A stretch of DNA of 64,000 nucleotides, taken from Clostridia bacterium. GTDB taxonomy: Bacteria; Bacillota; Clostridia; Oscillospirales; CAG-272. The position numbers and the translations under genes were made by a program. The notes under the pieces are model-generated. The model made no database searches. It saw only the letters and a list, made by a program, of their open reading frames with translations, and was not told the DNA's origin. Within the stretch, counting starts at the first letter, position 1. Every line of letters begins with the position of its first letter. Shown one piece after another: positions 37,398-46,819 of this stretch. Location of the stretch: NCBI GenBank assembly GCA_017473085.1, contig JAFUNF010000006.1:248001-312000 (forward strand). The letters run 5' to 3'.

Positions 37398-37875
37398 ATC
37401 TTTGTTCTGTAAGATTTTCGATATATTTGATGGCGTTTTTATGAACAAAGTTCACAATTTTTTTACCTTTTCTAATTAATTCTCTGACCTTACTTGAGCT
37501 AATTTCTTTTAATTCATTTGAGCATTTTAATATGGTTGTTTCAAACGTATCATCAAACTCTTTCATTTTATTAGCCAAATTCTGTTCATAGGCTAAATCC
37601 GTTTCGTTTCTTACACCTCTTATTATGTGGGTTATTCCCTTTTGATGCATATAATCTGCTGTCATTCCACCATATGCATCTGCAACCGCATTTTCAAATT
37701 CTGATATAGAAAGTTCAATTATTTTTTTCTTCTCCTCCATATTGAAGAGATATTGCTTTTTTTCATTAATCAAAGCAACAACATATACCTCGTCATAATG
37801 CTTGCATGCGTATTTGACTAATTCAAGATGCCCAAGCGTAAATGGATCAAAGCTTCCTGTTATTATTGCTTTCAT
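37396..37875 (-). CDS. coaD: Pantetheine-phosphate adenylyltransferase
   Basis: It makes dephospho-CoA from 4'-phosphopantetheine and ATP. The nucleotidyltransferase signature is TGSFDPFTLGHLELVK at the start (TxGH), with GVRNETDLAYEQNLANKM and the ISSSKVRELI block (ISSTxVR-like) near the end. At 159 residues it is typical. Its ATG overlaps the rsmD stop by 4 bp, the conserved rsmD-coaD pair. Confidence 0.96.
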   Translation of the reverse strand: MKAIITGSFDPFTLGHLELVKYACKHYDEVYVVALINEKKQYLFNMEEKKKIIELSISEFENAVADAYGGMTADYMHQKGITHIIRGVRNETDLAYEQNLANKMKEFDDTFETTILKCSNELKEISSSKVRELIRKGKKIVNFVHKNAIKYIENLTEQR

Positions 37876-38441
37876 TGTACATCGTGCTCCTTTAAACGAA
37901 GAATTGTTATATACGATATTGAATATCTTGCTTTCCTATAGACATCGTACATAGACAAAAGCTCTTCGTCGTTTAAAATATTGTCTGTTCCACTTTCACA
38001 AACAACAAAAGCGTTACTTGAAAGCACATTATTTTTCGCCAATAGCTTTAAAATCTTTCCAATGCAATCAAGCTTATAAGGTGGATCGATAAAAATTATG
38101 TCAAAATTTTCTTTTTTCGCTTGCTTTCTTATTGCCATTTCGTAGCCATAATTTAGCACCTCACAGAATTCGTGCATTTTTGCTTTTTTAATGTTGTTCT
38201 TTATGACATTTATAGCATCTTTTGATAAATCGTTAAATATTACCTTTTTCGCCCCGCGACTCAAGGCTTCCAAGCCCATTTGTCCACAGCCAGCAAACAA
38301 ATCAAGCACGATGGCACCTTCTATATCGAATTGTAGCATAGAAAAAACCGCTTCCTTCACTCTTTGAGATGTAGGTCGTGTGCTTTCTCCTTCAAGCGTT
38401 GCTAAGTTCATTCCTTTTAAAGTTCCCGTTATAATTTTCAT
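37872..38441 (-). CDS. rsmD: 16S rRNA (guanine-966-N2)-methyltransferase
   Basis: RsmD methylates G966 in the 30S head. Blocks include GTLKGMNLATLEG, RPTSQRVKEAVFSML, VLDLFAGCGQMGLEALSRGAK (AdoMet site) and the catalytic FIDPPY motif (DPPY). The 189-residue length is normal. AAGGTG lies 5 bp before ATG 38441, 8 bp from the uvrC stop. Confidence 0.95.
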   Translation of the reverse strand: MKIITGTLKGMNLATLEGESTRPTSQRVKEAVFSMLQFDIEGAIVLDLFAGCGQMGLEALSRGAKKVIFNDLSKDAINVIKNNIKKAKMHEFCEVLNYGYEMAIRKQAKKENFDIIFIDPPYKLDCIGKILKLLAKNNVLSSNAFVVCESGTDNILNDEELLSMYDVYRKARYSISYITILRLKEHDVQ

Positions 38442-38449
38442 AGTTCACC

Positions 38450-40294
38450 TTAATTATTTTTCAAATATTCTATAATTGCATTAGCATCCTTTTCGCTAAT
38501 TCCTTTTATTTTCATAAATTCTGGCATCTCTGCTTCTTTCATAGCAGAAAGAGTTTTAAAGTGATTCATAAGCTTCTTTGCCTTGTTAGGTCCTATTCCT
38601 GCAACGTTTTCTAATGAATACCTTTTTAAAGTTTTACGCTTAGAATTATCCATCTTGGAAACCGAGTAGCGATGGACCTCTTCTTGAAGCTTATAGACAA
38701 ACACAAAAACAGCCTGTTCCCTTGCAATGCTTAGTTCCTCTGATTCGGTAACAATCGTTCTTGTTTTATGATGCTCGTCCTTTACCATACCGAACACTGG
38801 TATATCTACATTGTAAATCCTTAAAACCTCTTTTACCGTGGAAACATGCGTAGCTCCACCATCCAATAAGATTAAATCAGGTTTATTAGAAAAGCTACCC
38901 GAGCTATCGGACAAGTGCTCTATTCTTCTTGTAATAACCTCTCTCATAGCCGAATAATCATCTGCTGAGCTCTGATTTCTTATTTTAAAGCTCCTATAAT
39001 CGCTTTTCTTCAATTTGCCATTTTCAGCAACTATCATTCCTGCGGTTATATGCTCATCTCCAAGATTTGAAATATCATACGCCTCTATTCTTTGAGGCAC
39101 TTCCTCAAGACCCAAAAGCTCAGCTAAGCTTACTAATACCTTGTTATCCTGTTCAACCTCTAATCTAAACTGTCGAGCCTTTTCCTTAGCGTTATTGTAC
39201 ACCATTTCGCAATATTTTTTGTTATCACCCTTGCGTGGTATTCTGATTTTTACACTTTTCCCCGCAGTACTTCTTAAATATTCCTCAACTAACTCAAGTT
39301 CTTTTAAGTTATAATCGAAGTCTAAATATATTTCTTTTGGAATATATTCTCTTTTTGAATATAGTTCTGTAATAAATGGTGTTATATATTCGTAGCCTGT
39401 ATCGACAGTCATTTCATAAGCTCCATACAAATAATTTTCACTATCTGAAATAACTCCACATCTTACATAAAATATAGAAATGCAAACAGAAAGATCATCG
39501 CTATAAATAGCTATAATGTCAAATTCATCATCTGGCGATCCTATAACCTTCTGTCCGTCACGAAGTCTTTTCAATGAGTTAATTCCATCTCGGCATCTTG
39601 CGGCATCCTCAAATAACTCTTTTTCAGCAAAGGTATTCATTTGTGCTTCTAATGAATCGACCGCGTTTTTTATATTTCCCCTCAAAATCGTAGCAACACA
39701 CTGCATCGTTTCATAATAGTCTTCTTGACTTATACTGTTATCGCAGGGTGCAACACAACGTCCCATTTGCTTGTATATACAAGCTCGTTCCTTGCCTATA
39801 TCTTTAGGAAAAGCTCTTTTACAGGTTGGTATTCCAAGTGCTCTTTCTAATGTACCTATAACATTGTAAGCAACTGACATTCCAGAATATGGTCCATAGT
39901 ACTTAGCACCATCAGCTTTTCTTGTTCTCGTAATGCTTATTCTTGGATACTTTTCGTTCAAGGTAAGCTTTATATATGGGTATGATTTTGAATCCTTGAG
40001 CAAAATGTTGTATTTGGGTGTATACTGCTTAATTTTTACATTTTCAAGAGCTAAGGCTTCGATTTCTGTATCGCAACAAACTGTTTCAAAATCTTGGATT
40101 TGTGAAACTAATCTTTTGGTTTTTATATTAGCATCTGCACTTAAATGAAAGTACTGAGAAACTCTATCCCTCAATGAACGTGATTTTCCAACATATATAA
40201 CCTTACCATTCCTATCCTTCATAAGATAGATGCCTGGTGTTGTTGGAAGTATAGATGCTTTTTTTCTCAAACGCTCTATTCTTTCGTCTGCCAT
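38450..40294 (-). CDS. uvrC: Excinuclease ABC subunit C
   Basis: UvrC makes both incisions in nucleotide excision repair. In order: GIY-YIG nuclease (PGIYLMKDRNGKVIYVGKS), a UvrB-binding UVR region (about 200-240), an RNase H-like nuclease (IEAYDISNLGDEHITAGM, DLILLDGGATH) and C-terminal helix-hairpin-helix (VAGIGPNKAKKLMNHF). The 614-residue length is standard. ATG 40294 has AAGGAGG close before it; the frame extends to 40345 across the ptsH terminator. It heads uvrC-rsmD-coaD. Confidence 0.96.
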   Translation of the reverse strand: MADERIERLRKKASILPTTPGIYLMKDRNGKVIYVGKSRSLRDRVSQYFHLSADANIKTKRLVSQIQDFETVCCDTEIEALALENVKIKQYTPKYNILLKDSKSYPYIKLTLNEKYPRISITRTRKADGAKYYGPYSGMSVAYNVIGTLERALGIPTCKRAFPKDIGKERACIYKQMGRCVAPCDNSISQEDYYETMQCVATILRGNIKNAVDSLEAQMNTFAEKELFEDAARCRDGINSLKRLRDGQKVIGSPDDEFDIIAIYSDDLSVCISIFYVRCGVISDSENYLYGAYEMTVDTGYEYITPFITELYSKREYIPKEIYLDFDYNLKELELVEEYLRSTAGKSVKIRIPRKGDNKKYCEMVYNNAKEKARQFRLEVEQDNKVLVSLAELLGLEEVPQRIEAYDISNLGDEHITAGMIVAENGKLKKSDYRSFKIRNQSSADDYSAMREVITRRIEHLSDSSGSFSNKPDLILLDGGATHVSTVKEVLRIYNVDIPVFGMVKDEHHKTRTIVTESEELSIAREQAVFVFVYKLQEEVHRYSVSKMDNSKRKTLKRYSLENVAGIGPNKAKKLMNHFKTLSAMKEAEMPEFMKIKGISEKDANAIIEYLKNN

Positions 40295-40327
40295 ACAGCC
40301 TCCTTCAATTGATATAAACAGATTAAC

Positions 40328-40359
40328 AAAAAAGGCGATAGTCAAACCATCGCCTTTTT
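40328..40359 (-). terminator. Terminator of ptsH
   Basis: AAAAAAGGCGAT/ATCGCCTTTTT hairpin with T-run, 11 bp after the ptsH stop. Confidence 0.85.
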
Positions 40360-40370
40360 AATTACTTAAA

Positions 40371-40640
40371 CTACTCGCAATTATCGAGGCCATTTAAAAT
40401 AAGGTCTTCGAGGCCTGCGATTGCTTCCCTTTCATCTTCTCCATCTGCAACAAGAGTGATTGGTGTACCTTTCACAATTCCCATAGATAAAACACCAAGC
40501 AAGCTCTTTGCATTAACCTGTCTATCCCCCTTACCGATCCAAACGGAGGACTTATAGGTATTTGCCTTTTGAATAAAAAATGTAGCAGGTCTTGCATGCA
40601 AACCAACAACATTAACAACTGTAATTTCGCGTGATAACAT
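40371..40640 (-). CDS. ptsH: Phosphocarrier protein HPr
   Basis: An 89-residue HPr. His15 lies in GLHARPAT, the site phosphorylated by enzyme I, and Ser46 in NAKSLLGVLSMG, the site of HPr kinase that controls catabolite repression in Firmicutes. ATG 40640 has GGAG 8 bp before it; the longer frame reaches into the AT-rich upstream gap. No ptsI is next to it; it stands alone between uvrC and glyS, so the partner enzymes must be elsewhere. Confidence 0.95.
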   Translation of the reverse strand: MLSREITVVNVVGLHARPATFFIQKANTYKSSVWIGKGDRQVNAKSLLGVLSMGIVKGTPITLVADGEDEREAIAGLEDLILNGLDNCE

Positions 40641-40823
40641 AAAAAACTCCATTTCGATAGTAAATTTCGAATAAATACATTTTTTATTATAACAAAGGTT
40701 TTTTTTAAAATCAACATTTTTTTTAATTTTGTAGTAAAATTTATTATACTGTATAATATTTATTAGTTTTTTCACATATTTTTTGACATTTATGTACAAA
40801 ATATTTAACTTTTTAAATAACAC

Positions 40824-40852
40824 TTGAAAATTTTTTACAAATAATATATAAT
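40824..40852 (+). promoter_or_regulatory. Promoter of glyS
   Basis: TTGAAA (40824-40829) and TATAAT (40847-40852), 17-bp spacer. The rest of the 249-bp ptsH-glyS gap is very AT-rich and shows nothing else I can name. Confidence 0.75.
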
Positions 40853-40889
40853 TTACTTTAGATATTTTTCGTTCGAAAGGAATATAATT

Positions 40890-42281
40890 ATGGATAATTC
40901 ACAAAAGACTATGGACAAAATTGTTGCTCTTTGCAAAACAAGAGGCTTTGTATATCCAGGTTCGGAAATATATGGTGGTCTAGCCAACTCTTGGGATTTT
41001 GGTCCTTTAGGTGTAGAATTCAAAAATAACATCAAAAAGGCTTGGTGGAAAAAATTCGTTACAGAATCAAAGTACAATGTAGGACTTGATAGCGCCATCC
41101 TTATGAACCCACAGGTATGGGTTGCCTCTGGTCACGTAGGTGGCTTCTCTGACCCACTTATGGACTGCAAGCAATGTAAGACAAGGCATCGTGCAGACAA
41201 GCTTATAGAGGATTATGCTGCTGAAAACAACGACAGTGTAAATCCTGCTACTATGTCAAATGAGGAAATGTTCAACTTCATAAAGGAACACAGAATTGTT
41301 TGTCCATCTTGTGGCAGTGGCGATTTTACTGATATCAGAAAGTTTAACTTAATGTTCAAAACCTTCCAAGGTGTTACCGAGGATTCAACATCAGAGCTTT
41401 ACCTTCGCCCCGAAACCGCTCAAGGTATCTTTGTAAACTTTAAAAATATTGCAAGAACAACCAGAAAGAAGCTCCCATTTGGTGTTGGCCAAATTGGTAA
41501 ATCCTTTAGAAATGAAATTACTCCTGGTAACTTTATATTCCGTATTCGTGAATTCGAGCAGATGGAGCTTGAATTCTTCTGCAAACCAGGTACAGATTTA
41601 GAGTGGTTCAGCTACTGGAAGGATTATTGTGCAAACTTCCTATACAATCTTGGAATTAACAAGGATAATCTTCGTTTAAGAGACCACGATAAGGAAGAGC
41701 TTTGCTTCTATTCTAAAGCGACTACTGACTTTGAGTACTTATTCCCATTTGGTTGGGGCGAGCTTTGGGGCATTGCTGACCGTACAGATTACGACCTAAC
41801 TCAACACGCAAACCTTTCTGGCGAAGCTATGGAGTACTTCGATGCTGAAACAAACGAAAAGTATGTACCATATGTTATCGAGCCATCTCTTGGTGCCGAC
41901 AGAGTTACACTTGCATTCTTGGTTGAGGCATATGATGAAGAGCTTGTTGGTGATGGCGACGTTCGTACAGTGCTTCACTTCCACCCTGCTCTTGCACCAT
42001 TCAAGGCTGCCGTTCTTCCATTATCAAAGAAGCTTTCTGATAAAGCTTCAGAAATTCAAGAAAACCTTTCTAAATACTTCAACGTTGATTTTGACGAAAC
42101 TGGTTCAATTGGTAAGAGATATCGTAGACAAGATGAAATTGGTACTCCATACTGCATTACCTACGACTTCGAATCCGAAAATGATGGTTGTGTAACTGTT
42201 CGTGACAGAGACACAATGTCACAGGTAAGAATTCCAATTTCTGAATTAAAGAGCTACATTGAAGAGAAATTAATTTTTTAA
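40890..42281 (+). CDS. glyS: Glycyl-tRNA synthetase (dimeric type)
   Basis: A class II synthetase of the alpha2 type, charging tRNA-Gly. It begins [21 protein letters not shown], has a zinc-site pattern (CKQC about residue 91 and CPSCG about 138), and shows motif 2 as [25 protein letters not shown]. Motif 3 is [14 protein letters not shown]. The C-terminal anticodon domain covers about 345-463. AAAGGA lies 10 bp before ATG 40890. It is followed directly by the ileS promoter. Confidence 0.96.
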   Translation: MDNSQKTMDKIVALCKTRGFVYPGSEIYGGLANSWDFGPLGVEFKNNIKKAWWKKFVTESKYNVGLDSAILMNPQVWVASGHVGGFSDPLMDCKQCKTRHRADKLIEDYAAENNDSVNPATMSNEEMFNFIKEHRIVCPSCGSGDFTDIRKFNLMFKTFQGVTEDSTSELYLRPETAQGIFVNFKNIARTTRKKLPFGVGQIGKSFRNEITPGNFIFRIREFEQMELEFFCKPGTDLEWFSYWKDYCANFLYNLGINKDNLRLRDHDKEELCFYSKATTDFEYLFPFGWGELWGIADRTDYDLTQHANLSGEAMEYFDAETNEKYVPYVIEPSLGADRVTLAFLVEAYDEELVGDGDVRTVLHFHPALAPFKAAVLPLSKKLSDKASEIQENLSKYFNVDFDETGSIGKRYRRQDEIGTPYCITYDFESENDGCVTVRDRDTMSQVRIPISELKSYIEEKLIF

Positions 42282-42283
42282 GG

Positions 42284-42312
42284 TTGACAAATCCTTCAAT
42301 TAATGATAAAAT
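42284..42312 (+). promoter_or_regulatory. Promoter of the ileS T-box transcript
   Basis: Consensus TTGACA (42284-42289) and TAAAAT (42307-42312), 17-bp spacer, starting 3 bp after the glyS stop. Confidence 0.8.
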
Positions 42313-42319
42313 AACACAT

Positions 42320-42545
42320 ATAAATACGATGATAGAGACAGTAACAATTGGCGAGGTTCAAAGCGAGTCGGTGATGGTGTGAGACCGATAACATAGTCCT
42401 TTGCGAATATCACTCTTGAGTATCATAGTGAAATAATAGTAGCTATCGACGGTTTCTCCCCGTTACAGGAGACGCATATATTAGTATGTCGAATAGGTGG
42501 TGCGATTAATCTCGTCCTGTTCTTCAGGGCGAGATTTTTTATTTA
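42320..42545 (+). promoter_or_regulatory. T-box leader, isoleucine-specific
   Basis: This leader fills the glyS-ileS gap. The T-box sequence TAGGTGGTGCG (42494-42504) carries TGGT, which can pair with the ACCA end of uncharged tRNA-Ile (discriminator A). The candidate specifier codon is ATC at 42409-42411, followed by A as is usual. An intrinsic terminator (stem 42509-42519 with 42525-42535, then a T-run) follows, so uncharged tRNA-Ile should favour readthrough into ileS. The stem I details were not folded by computer. Confidence 0.92.
42509..42541 (+). terminator. T-box regulated terminator
   Basis: ATCTCGTCCTG pairs with CAGGGCGAGAT (one G-U), 5-nt loop, followed by six or more T. Competes with the T-box antiterminator. 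Confidence 0.88.
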
Positions 42546-42577
42546 TAAAATGAAATTTTAATAACGAGGTATTTTAC

Positions 42578-45500
42578 ATGTACAACAAGGTATCAACTAA
42601 TTTAAATTTCGTGGAAAGAGAAAAAGCAACTGAGCAATTTTGGAAGGATAATGCTATTTTTGAAAAAAGCATTAAAATGCGTGAAAATGCTCCATCATAC
42701 ACATTCTATGATGGACCTCCAACTGCTAATGGTAAGCCTCACATTGGACACGTTTTAACACGTGTAATCAAGGATATGATTCCACGATACAAAACAATGA
42801 AGGGATATATGGTTCCAAGAAAGGCTGGTTGGGATACTCACGGCTTGCCTGTTGAGCTTGAGGTAGAAAAGCTTCTCGGTCTTGATGGCAAGGAGCAAAT
42901 TGAGCAATACGGCTTAGATCCATTCATTCAAAAGTGTAAGGAAAGTGTATGGAAGTATAAGGGTATGTGGGAGGACTTCTCCTCTACTGTTGGCTTCTGG
43001 GCAGATATGGACAATCCATATGTTACCTATAGCAATAACTTCATCGAATCAGAATGGTGGGCATTAAAGCAAATTTGGGATAAAGGACTTCTCTACAAGG
43101 GCTTTAAAATAGTTCCTTATTGCCCAAGATGTGGCACTCCACTTTCCTCTCATGAGGTTGCTCAAGGTTACAAATCGGTAAAAGAAAAATCTGCAGTTGT
43201 TAGATTTAAGCTTAAAAACGAGGATGCGTACTTCCTTGCTTGGACAACAACACCATGGACTCTTCCATCTAACGTTGCTCTCTGTGTAAATCCAACTGAA
43301 ACCTATTGTAAGGTTAAGGCTAATGACGGCTATACCTATTATATGGCAAAGCCACTTCTTGATAAGGTTCTTGGAGTGCTTGCAAAGGACGATGAAAAGG
43401 CATACGAAATAATCCAAGAATTTAAGGGTAAAGACCTTGAATATATGGAATATGAGCCACTATTTGCATGCGCTGGCGAAAGTGCAAAAAAGCAAAACAA
43501 AAAGGCTCATTATGTAACCTGTGACTCTTACGTTACTATGGAGGATGGTACAGGTATAGTTCATACCGCTCCTGCTTTTGGTGAGGATGACTCTAGAATT
43601 GGTAGAATTTACGACCTTCCTTTTGTTCAATTTGTTAACTCAAAGGGAGAAATGACAAGTGAAACAAACTATGCCGGTATTTTCGTAAAGAAAGCTGACC
43701 CATTGGTTCTTTCCGACTTGGCGAAGGAAGGAAAGCTTTTCGATGCTCCTAAGTTTGAACATGATTACCCCTTCTGCTGGAGATGTGATTCACCACTAAT
43801 TTACTATGCACGTGAATCTTGGTTCATTAAAATGAGTGCAGTAAGAGACGATCTTATCAAAAATAACAATACAATCAACTGGATTCCTGAATCTATTGGA
43901 AAAGGTCGCTTTGGCTCTTGGATTGCTAACGTTCAAGACTGGGGTCTAAGTAGAAATAGATACTGGGGAACTCCACTAAACATTTGGGAATGCGAGTGCG
44001 GACACAAGCATTCAATTGGCTCTATTGAAGAACTAAAGTCAATGTCAAAGAATTGTCCAGATGATATCGAGCTACACCGTCCATTTATAGACAATGTAAC
44101 CATTACCTGTGATAAATGTGGCAAGGAAATGCACAGAGTTCCTGAGGTTATAGACTGTTGGTTTGACTCAGGCTCAATGCCATTTGCTCAACACCATTAT
44201 CCATTTGAAAACAAGGATTTATTTGAAAAGCAATTCCCTGCAGATTTCATTTCAGAGGCTGTGGACCAAACCAGAGGATGGTTCTACTCTCTACTTGCAA
44301 TTTCTACTCTCATTTTTGACAAGGCACCATACAAAAATGTAATTGTATTAGGCCACGTTCAAGATGAAAATGGACAAAAAATGTCTAAATCAAAGGGAAA
44401 TGCAGTTGACCCATTTGAAGCACTACAAACTTATGGTGCCGATGCAATTAGATGGTACTTCTATACTAACTCTGCTCCTTGGTTACCTAATAGATTCCAT
44501 GGCAAGGCTGTTATTGAGGGACAACGCAAATTTATGGGAACGCTTTGGAACACCTACGCTTTCTATGTTCTCTATGCAAATATCGACAAGTTTGATCCAA
44601 GCAAATACTCATTAAATGATTGTAAATTGACTGTAATGGACAAGTGGTTACTTTCAAGAATGAATACAATGATCAAGAATGTTGATAATTACTTAGATAA
44701 TTACAAGATTCCTGAAGCGGCAAAGGCACTTGATTCCTTTGTTGATGAATTGTCTAACTGGTATGTAAGACGTGGACGCGAAAGATACTGGGCACAAGAT
44801 ATGACTGATGACAAAATCAGTGCATTTATGACCCTTTATACTGCTCTTGTAAATGTTGCTAAGGCTAGTGCTCCTATGATTCCATTTATGTCCGAGGATA
44901 TATACAGAAATCTTGTATGTAACATCTACAAAAATGCTCCAGAAAGCGTACATCTTTGCGAATTCCCAAGCTATGACGAATCAGCAATAGACACCGAGTT
45001 TGAGGAAAATATGGAAGAGCTACTTAACGTTGTTGTTTTGGGCAGAAGCGCAAGAAATGGTGCATCAACCAAAAATCGTCAACCTCTTGCTACTATGTAT
45101 GTAAAAGCAAGAAAGGAGCTTCCAAATTATTGCCTTGAAATCATCGAGGACGAATTAAATATCAAAAAAGTTGAATTTGTTAATGATATGTCTGCATTCT
45201 CCTCATATTCCTTCAAGCCACAGCTTAAAACTGTTGGTCCAAAATATGGAAAGTTCTTAGGGCAGATTAGAAATATCCTTTCAACTCTTGACGGAAACAA
45301 TGCTAAGTTAGAGCTTGACACCACTGGTTCTATCAAGTTTGATGTCGATGGCAACGAAATTGTGCTTACAGAAGATGACCTTTTGATTGACATTCAACAA
45401 AAGGAGGGTTACTTCTCTGTTTCTGACAAGTACACAACAGTTGCACTTAACATCACTTTAACACCTGAACTAATCGAAGAAGGCTTCGTTAATGAGATTG

Positions 45501-45724
45501 TTAGTAAGCTTCAGACCATGCGTAAGGATTCTGACTTCAATGTAACCGACCACATCGTTGTTTATGTAAATGGAAATGAAAAGCTTGAACAAATTTTAAA
45601 GGCTAACGAAAACGAAATTTCAAAGATAGTACTTGCTGATAAATACGAATATTCAGATTGTGACTCTTCAAAGGAATGGAATATTAACGGCGAAAAGGTT
45701 AAACTTGGCGTAAAAAAGATATAA
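42578..45724 (+). CDS. ileS: Isoleucyl-tRNA synthetase, type 2
   Basis: Charges tRNA-Ile. The HIGH motif is in PPTANGKPHIGHVLTRV and KMSKS is in GQKMSKSKGNAVDPF. Editing-domain features (TTTPWTLPSN) and metal-binding cysteine pairs (CPRCG near 181, CWRC near 397, CDKCG near 512) are visible. The length (1048) and blocks WDTHGLPVELEVEK and GLDPFIQKC match the longer type 2 (eukaryote-like) enzymes and not the roughly 920-residue type 1 of Bacillus. Type 2 enzymes are known to be poorly inhibited by mupirocin. GAGG precedes ATG 42578; the T-box leader controls it. Confidence 0.95.
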   Translation: MYNKVSTNLNFVEREKATEQFWKDNAIFEKSIKMRENAPSYTFYDGPPTANGKPHIGHVLTRVIKDMIPRYKTMKGYMVPRKAGWDTHGLPVELEVEKLLGLDGKEQIEQYGLDPFIQKCKESVWKYKGMWEDFSSTVGFWADMDNPYVTYSNNFIESEWWALKQIWDKGLLYKGFKIVPYCPRCGTPLSSHEVAQGYKSVKEKSAVVRFKLKNEDAYFLAWTTTPWTLPSNVALCVNPTETYCKVKANDGYTYYMAKPLLDKVLGVLAKDDEKAYEIIQEFKGKDLEYMEYEPLFACAGESAKKQNKKAHYVTCDSYVTMEDGTGIVHTAPAFGEDDSRIGRIYDLPFVQFVNSKGEMTSETNYAGIFVKKADPLVLSDLAKEGKLFDAPKFEHDYPFCWRCDSPLIYYARESWFIKMSAVRDDLIKNNNTINWIPESIGKGRFGSWIANVQDWGLSRNRYWGTPLNIWECECGHKHSIGSIEELKSMSKNCPDDIELHRPFIDNVTITCDKCGKEMHRVPEVIDCWFDSGSMPFAQHHYPFENKDLFEKQFPADFISEAVDQTRGWFYSLLAISTLIFDKAPYKNVIVLGHVQDENGQKMSKSKGNAVDPFEALQTYGADAIRWYFYTNSAPWLPNRFHGKAVIEGQRKFMGTLWNTYAFYVLYANIDKFDPSKYSLNDCKLTVMDKWLLSRMNTMIKNVDNYLDNYKIPEAAKALDSFVDELSNWYVRRGRERYWAQDMTDDKISAFMTLYTALVNVAKASAPMIPFMSEDIYRNLVCNIYKNAPESVHLCEFPSYDESAIDTEFEENMEELLNVVVLGRSARNGASTKNRQPLATMYVKARKELPNYCLEIIEDELNIKKVEFVNDMSAFSSYSFKPQLKTVGPKYGKFLGQIRNILSTLDGNNAKLELDTTGSIKFDVDGNEIVLTEDDLLIDIQQKEGYFSVSDKYTTVALNITLTPELIEEGFVNEIVSKLQTMRKDSDFNVTDHIVVYVNGNEKLEQILKANENEISKIVLADKYEYSDCDSSKEWNINGEKVKLGVKKI

Positions 45725-45729
45725 AAATG

Positions 45730-45760
45730 AAAAATCGCACTTGAATCAAGTGCGATTTTT
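45730..45760. terminator. Bidirectional terminator ileS / B-repeat lipoprotein
   Basis: AAAAATCGCACTT/AAGTGCGATTTTT hairpin with T-runs both ways between two converging genes. Confidence 0.85.
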
Positions 45761-45761
45761 A

Positions 45762-46700
45762 TTATTCAATCTCTGTGTATTTAGGTCTGCCAATAGCTGG
45801 ACGATCTTTCCTTATTACATCTGCTAAATGCGTGTTTCCTTCTTCTATTGTTACTTGAGCCATCCACTCTTCGATCATAATAGAATATTCTTTATCGATA
45901 TAGCTTCCGTCGTTGCCATCAGCGTTTTGGTCAGGTGTTAATAAAACCTTTACATCGTTGCAATCCTTGAATGCATTTTTACCGATTCGTTTTATAGATT
46001 TTGGTATATTCACTCTAAAATAAGTTTCACTTTCTCCCAAAAACGAGCCTAAGCCTTCAAATGCGGAGTCGGCGATTGCTACAACAGGTACCCCATAATA
46101 CTCCGATTTAATTGAAAAGCCTTCCAAATCCTTGCCCTCGTAGCCAATAACAGTCAATTCGTTATTTTCGTAAGAAAATTTAACACCAGTTTCGTCAACA
46201 AAATTCCACCAAACAGCAGTAAGCGTTATATTTCCAGAGCTTCCTTTTTCAATTACTATGTCACCCTGATGTGTCTTCCCGTTTCCATCAACCCAATAAC
46301 TAAATATGCTATTTTCTTTAGTAGGAGGGGTAATTACAAAGGTTTCAGTTTCTGAATTATATTCGTTTACCTGGTTTTCCAATGTACCACCATTTAGTTT
46401 ATAGGTAATTGTAAACTCAGAAAACTCCCATTTTGCAACCAACTGAACGTTTCCTTCTATAAACCAATCTCCAACAATTTCAACCTTTTCTTCTCCGTTG
46501 TACCAGCCCAAAAATTCATATCCTGTGCGTTTTGGTGTTGGTAGTGTATAATACTTGCTATATTCTACCTCGACAGATTCGGTATACATTTCGCCACCAT
46601 TTAAGTCAAAGGTTACGATGTATTTTTCATTATTGCAAGATACTAACATAATTATGGATATTATTACTATCAAAAACAATACAATTATTTTATTTTTCAT
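45762..46700 (-). CDS. Small B-repeat lipoprotein
   Basis: A 312-residue exported lipoprotein with lipobox LVSC (Cys about 22). Two B-repeats follow: one starting YIVTFDLNGGEMYTE and closing LVAKW, one starting FTITYKLNGGTLEN and closing LTAVW. A short LRR/BspA-like segment (IPKSIKRIGKNAFKDC) follows, then a polar tail ending RPAIGRPKYTEIE, which echoes the RPALGW tail of the large lipoprotein at 24342-27110. The two look like paralogues of different repeat number. AATGGAG lies before ATG 46700. Confidence 0.85.
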   Translation of the reverse strand: MKNKIIVLFLIVIISIIMLVSCNNEKYIVTFDLNGGEMYTESVEVEYSKYYTLPTPKRTGYEFLGWYNGEEKVEIVGDWFIEGNVQLVAKWEFSEFTITYKLNGGTLENQVNEYNSETETFVITPPTKENSIFSYWVDGNGKTHQGDIVIEKGSSGNITLTAVWWNFVDETGVKFSYENNELTVIGYEGKDLEGFSIKSEYYGVPVVAIADSAFEGLGSFLGESETYFRVNIPKSIKRIGKNAFKDCNDVKVLLTPDQNADGNDGSYIDKEYSIMIEEWMAQVTIEEGNTHLADVIRKDRPAIGRPKYTEIE

Positions 46701-46735
46701 TTTAACTCCATTAAATTCAACATAATAACAATAGT

Positions 46736-46764
46736 ATTATACTATCTTTCTTCAGTTTTGTCAA
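46736..46764 (-). promoter_or_regulatory. Promoter of the small B-repeat lipoprotein
   Basis: Minus-strand TTGACA (46759-46764) and TATAAT (46736-46741), 17-bp spacer; fully consensus. Confidence 0.8.
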
Positions 46765-46772
46765 GAAGTAAG

Positions 46773-46812
46773 AAAAAGCATCGCCTCGACACAATCGAAG
46801 TGATGCTTTTAA
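46773..46812 (-). terminator. Terminator of fucI-nucleotidyltransferase
   Basis: AAAAGCATCGC/GTGATGCTTTT stem (one G-U pair) with an inner TCGA/TCGA stem and T-run on the minus strand. Confidence 0.75.
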
Positions 46813-46819
46813 TTATTGA

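Noticed and set aside
45127..45393. Minus-strand frames inside ileS and other long genes
   Set aside because: Shadow frames of conserved genes without start signals.
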